Shown here one piece after another: positions 48,352-56,975 of a DNA stretch of 64,000 nt; position 1 is the first letter of the stretch; each line of letters begins with the position of its first letter. A program made the position numbers and the translations under genes. The DNA is taken from the NCBI GenBank assembly GCA_947073515.1, contig CAMTMC010000005.1, positions 27,302 through 91,301 on the forward strand. Reading direction: 5' to 3'. This DNA is from an uncultured bacterium (GTDB taxonomy: Bacteria > Bacillota > Clostridia > Oscillospirales > Oscillospiraceae). The notes beneath the pieces are model-generated. The model was not told where the DNA came from, did no database searches, and was given only the letters and a program-made list of their open reading frames with translations.

Positions 48352-48379
48352 CACCCCTGGAGCTCCGCTCCAGGGGTGC
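48352..48379. terminator. Hairpin between convergent genes
   Basis: CACCCCTGGAG CTCCG CTCCAGGGGTG. Confidence 0.6.
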
Positions 48380-48411
48380 TTCTGATGTACCGCCCTTTTG
48401 AAGATCAGGCG

Positions 48412-48933
48412 TCAGTCCTCGTCCGCCGCCGCGTTGTACATGGGGCGGCCGCCCCCGCTGGGGGCCTGGCCGGCCACGCCGGCGGCGGCCCGGAACCGGG
48501 CCCGGGACTTCTTAATCTCGTCGTACGCCTCCGCCACGGCCTCTTCGGTGCGGCGCAGGGCGTCCTCACAGTAGCTGTTGGCCGAGCGCTTCAGCTCCCG
48601 GCTGCGCTCCTCCGCCTGCTGGACCATCTCGTTGGCCCGCTGGCGGGCCTGGAGGGAGATGGACTCCTCCGCCAGCAGCTGGCGGGCCCGCTCCTCAGCG
48701 GATTTGAGGATGGACTCCGCCTTCCGCTTGGACTCGGCCTCCAGCTCCGCCCGGCGGGCCATCATCTTCCGGGCCTCAGTCAGCTCCATGGGAAACTGGC
48801 TCTTGATGTCGTCAATCAGATCCAGCGCCCGGTCCCGATCCAGCATACACTTGTCGCTGGACAGCGGGACATTTTTCGCCTCGTCGATCATCTCAAAGAG
48901 CATATCCAGCAGTTCTTCTACACCAGTCGCCAT
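48412..48933 (-). CDS. DivIVA-like/coiled-coil protein
   Basis: MATGVEELLDMLFEMIDEAKNVPLSSDKCMLDRDRALDLIDDIKSQFPMELTEARKMMARRAELEAESKRKAESILKSAEERA. Confidence 0.75.
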   Translation of the reverse strand: MATGVEELLDMLFEMIDEAKNVPLSSDKCMLDRDRALDLIDDIKSQFPMELTEARKMMARRAELEAESKRKAESILKSAEERARQLLAEESISLQARQRANEMVQQAEERSRELKRSANSYCEDALRRTEEAVAEAYDEIKKSRARFRAAAGVAGQAPSGGGRPMYNAAADED

Positions 48934-48935
48934 AT

Positions 48936-49433
48936 TCACCCATCCTTTCTTTCCAGTTCTCTCATCCGCCGCTCCACGTCGGCGATGATCTCCCGGGGGA
49001 CAAACTCCCCCAGGCAGGCGCCGTACCGGGCCATCTCCTTGACGATGGTGGAGCTGAGATAAGTATACTTCTCGCTGGAGGCCAGGAACATGGTCTCCAG
49101 CTCCGGGTTCAGCTTGCGGTTGATCACCGCCATCTGGACCTCCTGCTCATAGTCGGACACCGCCCGCAGGCCCTTCACCACCACGTTGGCCCCCCGCTCC
49201 TTGGCGTAGGCCGCCAGCAGGCCGCTGGAGAAGTCCACCTCCACATTGGGAAACCGCTTCACCGACCGGCGCAGCAGCTCCACCCGCTCCGGCGGGGTGA
49301 ACATCCCGGTCTTGTTGGAGTTGACCATGACGCACACGATCAGCTTGTCAAAGCACCGGGCGGCCCGCTTAATGATATTCAGATGTCCCAGGGTCACCGG
49401 GTCAAAGCTGCCCGGGTAGATGGCCACGCTCAT
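48936..49433 (-). CDS. coaD: Phosphopantetheine adenylyltransferase
   Basis: MSVAIYPGSFDPVTLGHLNIIKRAARCFDKLIV. Confidence 0.96.
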   Translation of the reverse strand: MSVAIYPGSFDPVTLGHLNIIKRAARCFDKLIVCVMVNSNKTGMFTPPERVELLRRSVKRFPNVEVDFSSGLLAAYAKERGANVVVKGLRAVSDYEQEVQMAVINRKLNPELETMFLASSEKYTYLSSTIVKEMARYGACLGEFVPREIIADVERRMRELERKDG

Positions 49434-49435
49434 TT

Positions 49436-49987
49436 TTACACGCTCCCAGCCCGGCGGCAGACGGTCAGCTTGACCTGCCCGTACCGATACTCTCTCCCCG
49501 CCTCATAGGGGGGCGTCAGCGGGGACAGGACCCAGTCCGGCCCACTTTCACAGACTATTATACCATGTTCCCGGAGAATGTCAAACCGTGCCAGGGCCTC
49601 CACACTTTTTTCCAGCAGGCCGCTGGCGTAGGGGGGGTCTAAAAAGACCACGTCGAACTTCTCCCGGCAGGAGGCCAGGAAGGACAGGGCGTCCCCCTGT
49701 ACCACCTGGGACAGCTCAGAGAAGCCGCACAGCTTCAGGTTCTCCCGCACCAGGGCGGCGGCCTCCCGCCGCTGGTCCACAAAGACACAGTGGGCGCTCC
49801 CCCGGGACAGGGCCTCGATCCCCAGCTGGCCGGTGCCGGCGAACAGGTCCAGCACCCGGCGGCCCTCCAGCTCAAACTGGACGATGTTGAACAGGGATTC
49901 CTTCACCTTGTCGGTGGTAGGGCGGGTGTCCATGCCCTGGGGCTCCTTCAGCTTGCGGCCCCGTGCAGAACCTGAGATAATGCGCAT
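49436..49987 (-). CDS. rsmD: 16S rRNA (guanine966-N2)-methyltransferase
   Basis: MRIISGSARGRKLKEPQGMDTRPTTDKVKESLFNIVQ...VFLDPPYASG. Confidence 0.95.
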   Translation of the reverse strand: MRIISGSARGRKLKEPQGMDTRPTTDKVKESLFNIVQFELEGRRVLDLFAGTGQLGIEALSRGSAHCVFVDQRREAAALVRENLKLCGFSELSQVVQGDALSFLASCREKFDVVFLDPPYASGLLEKSVEALARFDILREHGIIVCESGPDWVLSPLTPPYEAGREYRYGQVKLTVCRRAGSV

Positions 49988-50014
49988 ATTGACCTTCCTT
50001 TCCTGTGGAACGGA

Positions 50015-50437
50015 TTAAAACCACATTGCCGCCCCATCCCGAAATTGCGGGACCGGCCCGTTTCGGTATGGGTCATAGCGGTCCTCATTGCATCCAAACT
50101 CCTTCAAAGCACAAATCCTTCCCTCCTGATCCCATTGGACCAGCGACATGCCTTCAAAGGCCTCCACCGTTCCGCCATTCACGGTGTTTTTAAAATACCA
50201 CTCTACCACCGTCTGGCTGTCCGTGTGGAAAAACTGCTTAATATCCCATTGAAGCACCCTTCCTCGGGTGTTCCACTCCGCGAACCAGTGCTGGATGGCC
50301 TTTGCGCCACGGTACTCCGGGCCCCAGCTCTCCGTGTAGACGGCATCAGCGGAAAAAATATCTAAAATGCCCAAATCGGCTGCTTTCAGCCACATATCAA
50401 ACCAAAGCCGAATGATCTGTTCTCTCTTTTCTGTCAT
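50015..50437 (-). CDS. SnoaL/NTF2-like family protein
   Basis: IIRLWFDMWLKAADLGILDIFSADAVYTESWGPEYRGAKAIQHWFAEWNTRGRVLQWDIKQF. Confidence 0.8.
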   Translation of the reverse strand: MTEKREQIIRLWFDMWLKAADLGILDIFSADAVYTESWGPEYRGAKAIQHWFAEWNTRGRVLQWDIKQFFHTDSQTVVEWYFKNTVNGGTVEAFEGMSLVQWDQEGRICALKEFGCNEDRYDPYRNGPVPQFRDGAAMWF

Positions 50438-50444
50438 TTTTCGC

Positions 50445-52265
50445 TCACTCTCCCCCATGAAAGTAATCATACACCGCTTGGGCCGTATTTTTGGGTACCA
50501 CCTCCTGGAGCTGCTCCAGGGAAGCGGCCTTGATGGCCTTGACGGTCTTGAACTGTTTCAGCAGCTGGGTACGGCGAACCTCCCCCACACCGGGGATTTT
50601 GTCCAGGGTAGAGGTTTTCACGTGCCCCGCCTGGAGCTGCCGGTGGTAATCGATGGCGAAGCGGTGGGTCTCCTCCTGGATCTGCCCGATGAGGGCAAAC
50701 ACCGCCGGGATGGCCTGGATGCCGATCTCCCGGCCGTCGGGATGGACCAGGGCCCGGGTGCGGTGCCGGTCGTCCTTCACCATGCCGTAGGCGGGGATGT
50801 CCAGGTTCAGGGTCTCCAGCACCCGCCTGGCCACCTTCACATGCTCGTGGCCGCCGTCAATCAGCAGCAGGTCGGGCCTGTCGGAGAACTTCTCGTCCCC
50901 GTCCAGATACCGCCGGAACCGCCGGGTGAGCACCTGCTCCATGGAGGCGTAGTCATCCGGGCCGTCCATGTCCTTCAGCTTAAAGCGGCGGTAGTCCCGC
51001 TTCAGGGGTTTCCCGTCCACGTAGACCACCATGGAGGCCACGATATCGCTGGCCCCCTGGTTGGAGATGTCGTAGGACTCCATCCGCCTGGGCGGGGCGT
51101 CCAGGGCCAGCATCCTGCCCAGGGCCTCCAGCAGCTTGTTCTGCCGCTCCTCCCGGGTGGTGGCCCGGATGACCTCCTCCTGGGCGTTCTGGTTGGCCAG
51201 GCGGATCAGATCCATCTTGGCCCCCCGCTGGGGGGTGAGAAGCTCCACCCGGTAGCCCACCTGCTCTGACAGCAGGCGGGTGAGGGGCACCTGGTCAGCC
51301 AGCTCGCAGGGGAGCAAAATATGCTTGGGCAGGCGGGTCCGGCCCACATAGTATTCCCGGATGAGGGAGGAAAACACGCTCTCCTCGTCCTCCTCCATGG
51401 GGGTGTCCAGCAAATCGAAGTCTTTGGCGGCCAGCTCGCCGTCCATGTAGTGGAGTACCACAAAGCAGCTCTTGGCCGTCCCCCGGAAAAAACCGGTGAC
51501 ATCGGTGTCCGCCAGGGAGCCGGCGATGACCTTCTGCCGCTTGCCCAGCAGCTCAATGGCCCGCAGCCGGTCCCGCAGCTCCGCCGCCCGTTCGAAGCGA
51601 AGCTCCTCCGCGGCCTGTTCCATCTCCCGGGTGAGGTCGCCCCGCACCTCCTGGAAACGGCCCTCCAGCAGGGACACCGCCTGGCTGATGGCCTGGGCGT
51701 GCTGTTCCTGGAGCTCGTCCCCCCGGCAGTAGCCGTCGCACTTGCCCATGTGGAAGTTGAGGCAGGGCCGCTCCTTGCCGATATCCCGGGGGAACTTCTT
51801 GCCGCAGGAGGGCAGCCGCAGGGCGGAGCGCAGGGCCTCAATGATCCCCTGGGTGTTGTGGCGGCTGGCGTAGGGGCCGAAATACCGGGCGCCGTCCTCC
51901 GCCGCCTTGGTAGCCAGGGAGAACTTGGGGTAGGCCTCGTTGGACAGCCTGATATAGGGGTAGCCCTTGCTGTCCTTCAGAAGGATGTTGTACCGGGGCT
52001 GATGGCGCTTGATGAGGGAGCACTCCAGCACCAGGGCCTCAAACTCGCTGTCGGCGATGATCACGTCGAAGTGATGGATCTGAGCCACCATGTTCCGGGT
52101 CTTCTCCGTATGGGAGGCCAGGTTGGCGAAGTATTGGCTCACCCGGTTTTTCAGGGCCTTGGCCTTGCCCACATAGATGACGGTGTTCTTCTCATCCTGC
52201 ATGATGTAGACACCGGGCTTCAGCGGCAGATTATGGGCCTTTTCTTTCAATTCATCGAAGGTCAC
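50445..52265 (-). CDS. uvrC: Excinuclease ABC subunit C
   Basis: LPLKPGVYIMQDEKNTVIYVGKAKALKNRVSQYF...; C-terminal HhH. Confidence 0.96.
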   Translation of the reverse strand: MTFDELKEKAHNLPLKPGVYIMQDEKNTVIYVGKAKALKNRVSQYFANLASHTEKTRNMVAQIHHFDVIIADSEFEALVLECSLIKRHQPRYNILLKDSKGYPYIRLSNEAYPKFSLATKAAEDGARYFGPYASRHNTQGIIEALRSALRLPSCGKKFPRDIGKERPCLNFHMGKCDGYCRGDELQEQHAQAISQAVSLLEGRFQEVRGDLTREMEQAAEELRFERAAELRDRLRAIELLGKRQKVIAGSLADTDVTGFFRGTAKSCFVVLHYMDGELAAKDFDLLDTPMEEDEESVFSSLIREYYVGRTRLPKHILLPCELADQVPLTRLLSEQVGYRVELLTPQRGAKMDLIRLANQNAQEEVIRATTREERQNKLLEALGRMLALDAPPRRMESYDISNQGASDIVASMVVYVDGKPLKRDYRRFKLKDMDGPDDYASMEQVLTRRFRRYLDGDEKFSDRPDLLLIDGGHEHVKVARRVLETLNLDIPAYGMVKDDRHRTRALVHPDGREIGIQAIPAVFALIGQIQEETHRFAIDYHRQLQAGHVKTSTLDKIPGVGEVRRTQLLKQFKTVKAIKAASLEQLQEVVPKNTAQAVYDYFHGGE

Positions 52266-52295
52266 GGCACACCGCCTCCTGTCTTTGCGGATGGC

Positions 52296-52325
52296 AAAAA
52301 AGACGCCGCAAAGCGGCGCCTTTTT
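52296..52325 (-). terminator. Intrinsic terminator downstream of HPr
   Basis: Minus strand GGCGCCGC TTT GCGGCGTC TTTTTT. Confidence 0.7.
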
Positions 52326-52340
52326 ATCAGCTTGGGGAGA

Positions 52341-52604
52341 TTACTCGGAAAAGTCAGACGAGATCATCTTGGCCAGGGCCTCAACGGCCTCTTTCTCGTC
52401 GGGTCCGTCAGCGATCAGCTTAATGGGGGTGCCTTTCACAATACCCAGGGAAAGAACACCAAGAAGGCTCTTGGCGTTTACCTTGCGCTCCTCCTTCTCA
52501 ACCCAGATGGCGCTTTTAAACTCGTTGGCCTTCTGGATGAAGAAAGTAGCCGGCCTGGCGTGCAGACCAACCTGGTTATTGACGACTGCTTCCTGACTAT
52601 ACAT
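52341..52604 (-). CDS. HPr-family phosphocarrier
   Basis: NNQVGLHARPATFFIQKANEF (His15 motif) and NAKSLLGVLSLGI (Ser46 motif). Confidence 0.93.
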   Translation of the reverse strand: MYSQEAVVNNQVGLHARPATFFIQKANEFKSAIWVEKEERKVNAKSLLGVLSLGIVKGTPIKLIADGPDEKEAVEALAKMISSDFSE

Positions 52605-52768
52605 ATCGCATACCTCCGCCCTCGTCATTAGGATTTGATATTAGCATACCAGATTTATCCCTCTCCCGTCAATGTTAAATTTCACAAATATTACAGGTCT
52701 TTTGACCAAACTTTGCAGGCGATATTTTTCCTGGCCTGCTACTTTATCTAAAAGTCAGGGCAAAACCG

Positions 52769-53038
52769 CTATTTCGGGAGTTTTCCCCGCTTTGCGGCCT
52801 GGGCCTCCCCCTCCCAGGAGGGCCAGGCGCTCTCCCCCAGAAAGTAGTCCGCTGACACCCGGTACAGCCGGCACAACGCCACCAGATGGCGCAGGGGCAG
52901 CTCGTTGGCGCCCCGCTCATAACGGGCGTACATGGTCTGGGAGGTTCCGAGATAACTCGCCACCTCCTTCTGGGTCAAGTCCGCGTCCTCTCTCAGGTCA
53001 CGCATCCGTTTGATATAGGCCGGTCTCACGCTGTTCAC
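52769..53038 (-). CDS. XRE-family HTH regulator
   Basis: MRDLREDADLTQKEVASYLGTSQTMYARYERGANELPLRHLVALCRLYRVSADYFLG. Confidence 0.9.
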   Translation of the reverse strand: MNSVRPAYIKRMRDLREDADLTQKEVASYLGTSQTMYARYERGANELPLRHLVALCRLYRVSADYFLGESAWPSWEGEAQAAKRGKLPK

Positions 53039-53081
53039 CCCGTTTGACGGTTGGTGTCACCACGTTATCATAGGCCAGATA

Positions 53082-53117
53082 TTTACTATTGACTTTAGTA
53101 AATAAGTTTACTATAAT
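53082..53117 (+). promoter_or_regulatory. Promoter with overlapping three-half-site operator upstream of 53188
   Basis: TTGACT 53089-53094, 17 nt, TATAAT 53112-53117; half-sites TTTACTA 53082-53088, TAGTAAA 53096-53102, TTTACTA 53107-53113. Confidence 0.75.
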
Positions 53118-53187
53118 ATTGTACAAGACAACACACAGCCTGCCGACGGCAAAATTTTGTGCCGTATTGTGAAAGAGGGGGGATTTT

Positions 53188-53427
53188 ATGGACGCCGAGT
53201 CTCAATGCCTATTGGAGGTTCTTGCCTGTCAAGCCCAGTGCCTCAATCTGTCTGATCTGCGTCTCCCCGGCATCCTGCCCCGGCTTCTGACCCTGCTGGA
53301 GGGGGTTCAGCCCGGGGATTTTCCTTTGGGTGAGTGGAACGGGGCGGTAGGCTATCTGCTACGAAAACCCCTCTACTTTCCCACTGGGGAGGCGGCCCGG
53401 CAGTATCTTCTCCACCACCTTACATAA
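53188..53427 (+). CDS. Hypothetical protein, 79 aa, divergent from the XRE gene
   Basis: GAGGGGGG RBS then ATG; MDAESQCLLEVLACQAQCLNLSDLRLPGILPRLLTLLEGVQPGDFPLGEWNGAVGYLLRK. Confidence 0.7.
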   Translation: MDAESQCLLEVLACQAQCLNLSDLRLPGILPRLLTLLEGVQPGDFPLGEWNGAVGYLLRKPLYFPTGEAARQYLLHHLT

Positions 53428-53436
53428 ATATAAAAG

Positions 53437-53476
53437 GCCCGCGTACGCGCTAGAAAACGCGTACGCGGGTTTTTAC
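53437..53476 (+). terminator. Intrinsic terminator
   Basis: CCCGCGTACGCG CTAGAAAA CGCGTACGCGGG TTTTT. Confidence 0.85.
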
Positions 53477-53515
53477 GTTTCCTGGGGTCGGGGGTTTAGG
53501 GGCGCACGCTGGCAA

Positions 53516-55885
53516 TCATTTCAACTCCGCCACCGTGACGCCGTCCTCACCCTCGCCGTAGCGGCCGGGGCGGAAGGACTTGACATAGCGGCTGCGCTTG
53601 CAGTAGGCCCGCACGGCGCTGCGCACGGCGCCGGTGCCCTTGCCATGGATGATGGTCACCGTCTCCAGCTTGCCCATCATGGCGGTGTCAAGAAACCCCT
53701 CCAGGGCGGCGATGGCCTCGTCGGTCATCATCCCCCGCAGGTCGATCTGGCTGGGGACGGCGGCGGCGCGGAGGGTTCTCTCCGCCCGGGTGATGATCTT
53801 CCGGGCCTCCTTCTGGGCCCGGGTCTCCCCCTCCACCACCCGGACCTCCTCCTGCTTGGCGGAAATTTTCAGGATCCCCGCCTGGAGCTGGAGGGAGCCG
53901 TCCTTGTTCACAGACAGGACAGTGGCCTTGGTGCCCATGGACACCAGCTCCACCGTGTCCCCCGGGGCGGCGGGCCGGATGGGGGGCGGGGCCTCCACCT
54001 CCTGGATAGAGCCGCCGATGTTCCGCTCCGCCTCGTTGAGCAGCCGCCGGGCCTCCGCCCGGCTGTCGTTCACCTGCTGCCAGTCCAGCTGATCCTGGCG
54101 CTTTTTCATCTCCTTCAGCTCCTGGATAGCCAGGTCGCTGGCCGCCCGGGCCTCCTCGATGATGGCCCGGGCCTCGGCGTTGGCCTTTTCCACCACTTTG
54201 GCCCGCTCGGCCTCCAGCTTTTCCCGGTACTCCCGGGCCTTCTCCGCCGACTGCTCCATATCCAGCTTCAGGCGGCGGGCCTCCGCCCGCTCCTTCTCCA
54301 TCTCCTGGCGCTGCTGGTCCAGCTTGGTGAGCACGTCCTCAAAGCGGACGTTCTCCGCGTCCAGCCGGGCGGCGGCCTTTTCGATGATATACTCGGGCAA
54401 TCCCAGCCGGCGGGAGATGGCGAAGGCGTTGGATTTTCCCGGGATGCCCAAAATCAGCCGGTAGGTGGGGGCCAGAGTGTCCACGTTGAACTCACAGGAG
54501 GCGTTCTCCACCCCGGCGGTGGTCATGGCGTACACCTTCAGCTCGGCGTAGTGGGTGGTGGCGGCCACCTGGGCCCCCAGGCCCCGGGCGGACTCGATCA
54601 CGGCGGCGGCCAGGGCGGCCCCCTCCACCGGGTCGGTGCCCGCACCCAGCTCGTCAAAGAGGATGAGGGTGTCCCGGTCGGCCTCCTCCAAAATGCCCAC
54701 GATGTTCACCATGTGGGAGGAGAAGGTGGACAGGGACTGGGCGATGGACTGCTCGTCGCCGATGTCGGCCAGCACCCGCTCGTACACCCGGACGGTGGAG
54801 TCGTCCTTGGCGGGGATGTGGAGGCCGCACTGGGCCATGAGGGTAATCAGGCCGATGGTCTTTAAGGTCACCGTTTTGCCGCCGGTGTTGGGCCCGGTGA
54901 TGACCAGGGTGTCAAACCGCTCCCCCAGCTCCAGATCGTTAGACACCGCCTTTTTGGGATCCAGGAGGGGGTGCCTGGCCCCCCGGAGCCGCAGATACTT
55001 CTGGGACAGCCTGGGCTGGGTACACTCCAGCTTCAACGACAGCTTGGCCCGGGCGAAGATGGAGTCCAGCCAGACCAGCAGCTGGTAGTCCTCCAGAATG
55101 TCCTCCTTGTGGGCGGCGCACTGGGCGGACAGCTCGGCCAGGATGCGCTCGATCTCCTTCTTCTCCTTGGCCAGCAGCTCCCGCAGCTCGTTGTTGGCCT
55201 TCACCACCCCCATGGGCTCGATGAAGAAGGTGGAGCCGGAGGAGGACACGTCGTGGACCAGGCCGGGGATGGCGTTCTTGTGCTCGCTCTTCACCGGCAC
55301 CACGTACCGGTCGGAGCGGATGGTGATGATGGACTCCTGGAGGTACTTGGACTGGTTGGAGGAGATTAATTTCTGCAAAATATCCCGGACCTTGGACTCG
55401 GTGGCCCGCATATGCCGACGGATGGAGGCCAGCTCCGGGCTGGCGGAGTCAGCCAGCTCATCCTCCCCCACAATGGAGTTGATGATGGTGTCCTCCAGAA
55501 AGCGGTTGGGGGTGAGGGCGTGGAACAGGTGGGAGATGGGGCTCTTCTCCTCCCCCGCCCCATACTCCCCGGTGGTGCGGGCGCACCGGAGGACGGCGGC
55601 CACCTCCAGCAGTTCCCGGGTGTTCAGGGAGCCACCCATGTCCGCCCGCTGGAGGCTGGGCCCCACCGGCCGGATCCCACCGAAGGCCGGGGAGCCCCGG
55701 AGGACAATCAGATTCACGGCGGCGGTGGTCTCCTCCTGGGCCCGCTGGACGTCGTCCAAGTCGGACATGGGCCGCAGGGCCAGGGCCCGCTCCCGCCCCT
55801 CGTCGGTGGCGGCGCAAGCGGCCAGCAGCTCCAGCACCCGGGGCAGCTCCAGAGTGGCCATGGATTTTTCAAACAGTTCGCTCAT
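53516..55885 (-). CDS. mutS2: Endonuclease MutS2 (C-terminal Smr domain)
   Basis: LVITGPNTGGKTVTLKTIGLITLMAQCGLHIPAKDDSTV...LFDELGAGTDPVEGAALAAAVIE; Smr IDLRGMMTDEAIAALEGFLD..IIHGKGTGAVR. Confidence 0.96.
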   Translation of the reverse strand: MSELFEKSMATLELPRVLELLAACAATDEGRERALALRPMSDLDDVQRAQEETTAAVNLIVLRGSPAFGGIRPVGPSLQRADMGGSLNTRELLEVAAVLRCARTTGEYGAGEEKSPISHLFHALTPNRFLEDTIINSIVGEDELADSASPELASIRRHMRATESKVRDILQKLISSNQSKYLQESIITIRSDRYVVPVKSEHKNAIPGLVHDVSSSGSTFFIEPMGVVKANNELRELLAKEKKEIERILAELSAQCAAHKEDILEDYQLLVWLDSIFARAKLSLKLECTQPRLSQKYLRLRGARHPLLDPKKAVSNDLELGERFDTLVITGPNTGGKTVTLKTIGLITLMAQCGLHIPAKDDSTVRVYERVLADIGDEQSIAQSLSTFSSHMVNIVGILEEADRDTLILFDELGAGTDPVEGAALAAAVIESARGLGAQVAATTHYAELKVYAMTTAGVENASCEFNVDTLAPTYRLILGIPGKSNAFAISRRLGLPEYIIEKAAARLDAENVRFEDVLTKLDQQRQEMEKERAEARRLKLDMEQSAEKAREYREKLEAERAKVVEKANAEARAIIEEARAASDLAIQELKEMKKRQDQLDWQQVNDSRAEARRLLNEAERNIGGSIQEVEAPPPIRPAAPGDTVELVSMGTKATVLSVNKDGSLQLQAGILKISAKQEEVRVVEGETRAQKEARKIITRAERTLRAAAVPSQIDLRGMMTDEAIAALEGFLDTAMMGKLETVTIIHGKGTGAVRSAVRAYCKRSRYVKSFRPGRYGEGEDGVTVAELK

Positions 55886-55990
55886 AGTTCATACTCCAAA
55901 ATAGAAGATTTCATTTTATTATATCCTTTTCAGGGGACTTCGTCAATGGAGGTTCCGGGGGCTAAGCTTTAAAAAGCGCCGCTCGATATT

Positions 55991-56096
55991 TTTCACCAGG
56001 GAGTGTCCGCTAATGAAGATTTATTCCGGGGTTTCCCCCGCCTCCGGCGGGGGAAATCAGATAAAAGCTCTTCGGTTTGGACACTCCCTTTCACCA
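55991..56096 (+). repeat. Small inverted-repeat element family 2, copy B (element 55999..56088) with 8-bp TSD
   Basis: GGGAGTGTCC...GGACACTCCC; internal perfect hairpin TTTCCCCCGCC TCC GGCGGGGGAAA; TTTCACCA at 55991-55998 and 56089-56096. Confidence 0.88.
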
Positions 56097-56166
56097 CAGC
56101 AGCTTGCTATAGCAACAAACCTGTGTTATAGTTAATGTTAAACACGAATTTGAGAAGGTGCGGAAT

Positions 56167-56346
56167 ATGAAATATATCGGTGCATTTTTGCTATTTTCTA
56201 TTGCTATAATTTTTTTGTGGATGGGATATATAATTTCGTCTGTTTTTGATCCGCTAAGATGGCCTGTTTTCATAATAGTCTGTCTGGTTTTGGGTGAAAT
56301 TTACTATCGTATTTCTAAATGGATGCGTTTATACTGCCAAAAATAA
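56167..56346 (+). CDS. Small AT-rich membrane peptide, 59 aa
   Basis: MKYIGAFLLFSIAIIFLWMGYIISSVFDPLRWPVFIIVCLVLGEIYYRISKWMRLYCQK, two TM segments; no homology recognised. Confidence 0.5.
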   Translation: MKYIGAFLLFSIAIIFLWMGYIISSVFDPLRWPVFIIVCLVLGEIYYRISKWMRLYCQK

Positions 56347-56383
56347 CTTCCAGTTTGTCAGGCGGTTATCTCCCCCCAAAAAA

Positions 56384-56420
56384 GCGGGGCCGGGCGCGGA
56401 TTTTTTCCGCGCCCGGCCCT
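56384..56420 (-). terminator. Intrinsic terminator of rpiB
   Basis: Stem GGGCCGGGCGCGG / CCGCGCCCGGCCC, T tract on minus strand. Confidence 0.8.
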
Positions 56421-56438
56421 TGTGATTACTCCGGAGGA

Positions 56439-56903
56439 CTACTCCTCCGCCACGGCCAGCTTGCCAGTGTCCTGGATCTCCATAATCATGTCCACCCGGG
56501 TCTGGTGGCGGCCCCCCTCGAAGGCGGCGTTTAACCACTCGTCCACGATCATCTTGGCGGTCTCGATGCCCACTACCCGGGCGCCGAAGGCCAGCATATT
56601 GGTGTTATTGTGCTGCTTGGACAGCTTGGCGGAGTAGGGCTCGCTGCATACACAGCACCGGATGCCGTCCACCTTGTTGGCCGCCAGGGAGATGCCCACC
56701 CCGGTGCCGCAGATGATGATCCCGCCGTCCACCTCCCCGGACGCCACCAGCTTGGCCGCCTTGTAGCCGCTGATGGGGTAGTGGAAGCTGTCCGGGCTGT
56801 TGGTGCCCACGTCCACCAGCTCGATCCCTTTCGATTCCAGATGGGCGGCGATCTCCTTCTTCATCTCCAGGGCGGCGTGGTCGTTGCCAATCGCAAGTTT
56901 CAT
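56439..56903 (-). CDS. rpiB: Ribose 5-phosphate isomerase B
   Basis: MKLAIGNDHAALEMKKEIAAHLESKGIELVDVGT...IICGTGVGISLAANKVDGIRCCVCSEPYSAKLSKQHNNTNMLAFGARVVG. Confidence 0.95.
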   Translation of the reverse strand: MKLAIGNDHAALEMKKEIAAHLESKGIELVDVGTNSPDSFHYPISGYKAAKLVASGEVDGGIIICGTGVGISLAANKVDGIRCCVCSEPYSAKLSKQHNNTNMLAFGARVVGIETAKMIVDEWLNAAFEGGRHQTRVDMIMEIQDTGKLAVAEE

Positions 56904-56975
56904 CCTGTATCCCTCCAGTTTTATGGTAATCCCAGTGTAACACAAATTTCGTGTCTTGTCACCAGAAACCGCCTG

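Noticed and set aside
53437-53476. CGCGTACGCG palindrome considered as a regulatory site
   Set aside because: Followed by a T tract after a gene end; best explained as an intrinsic terminator.
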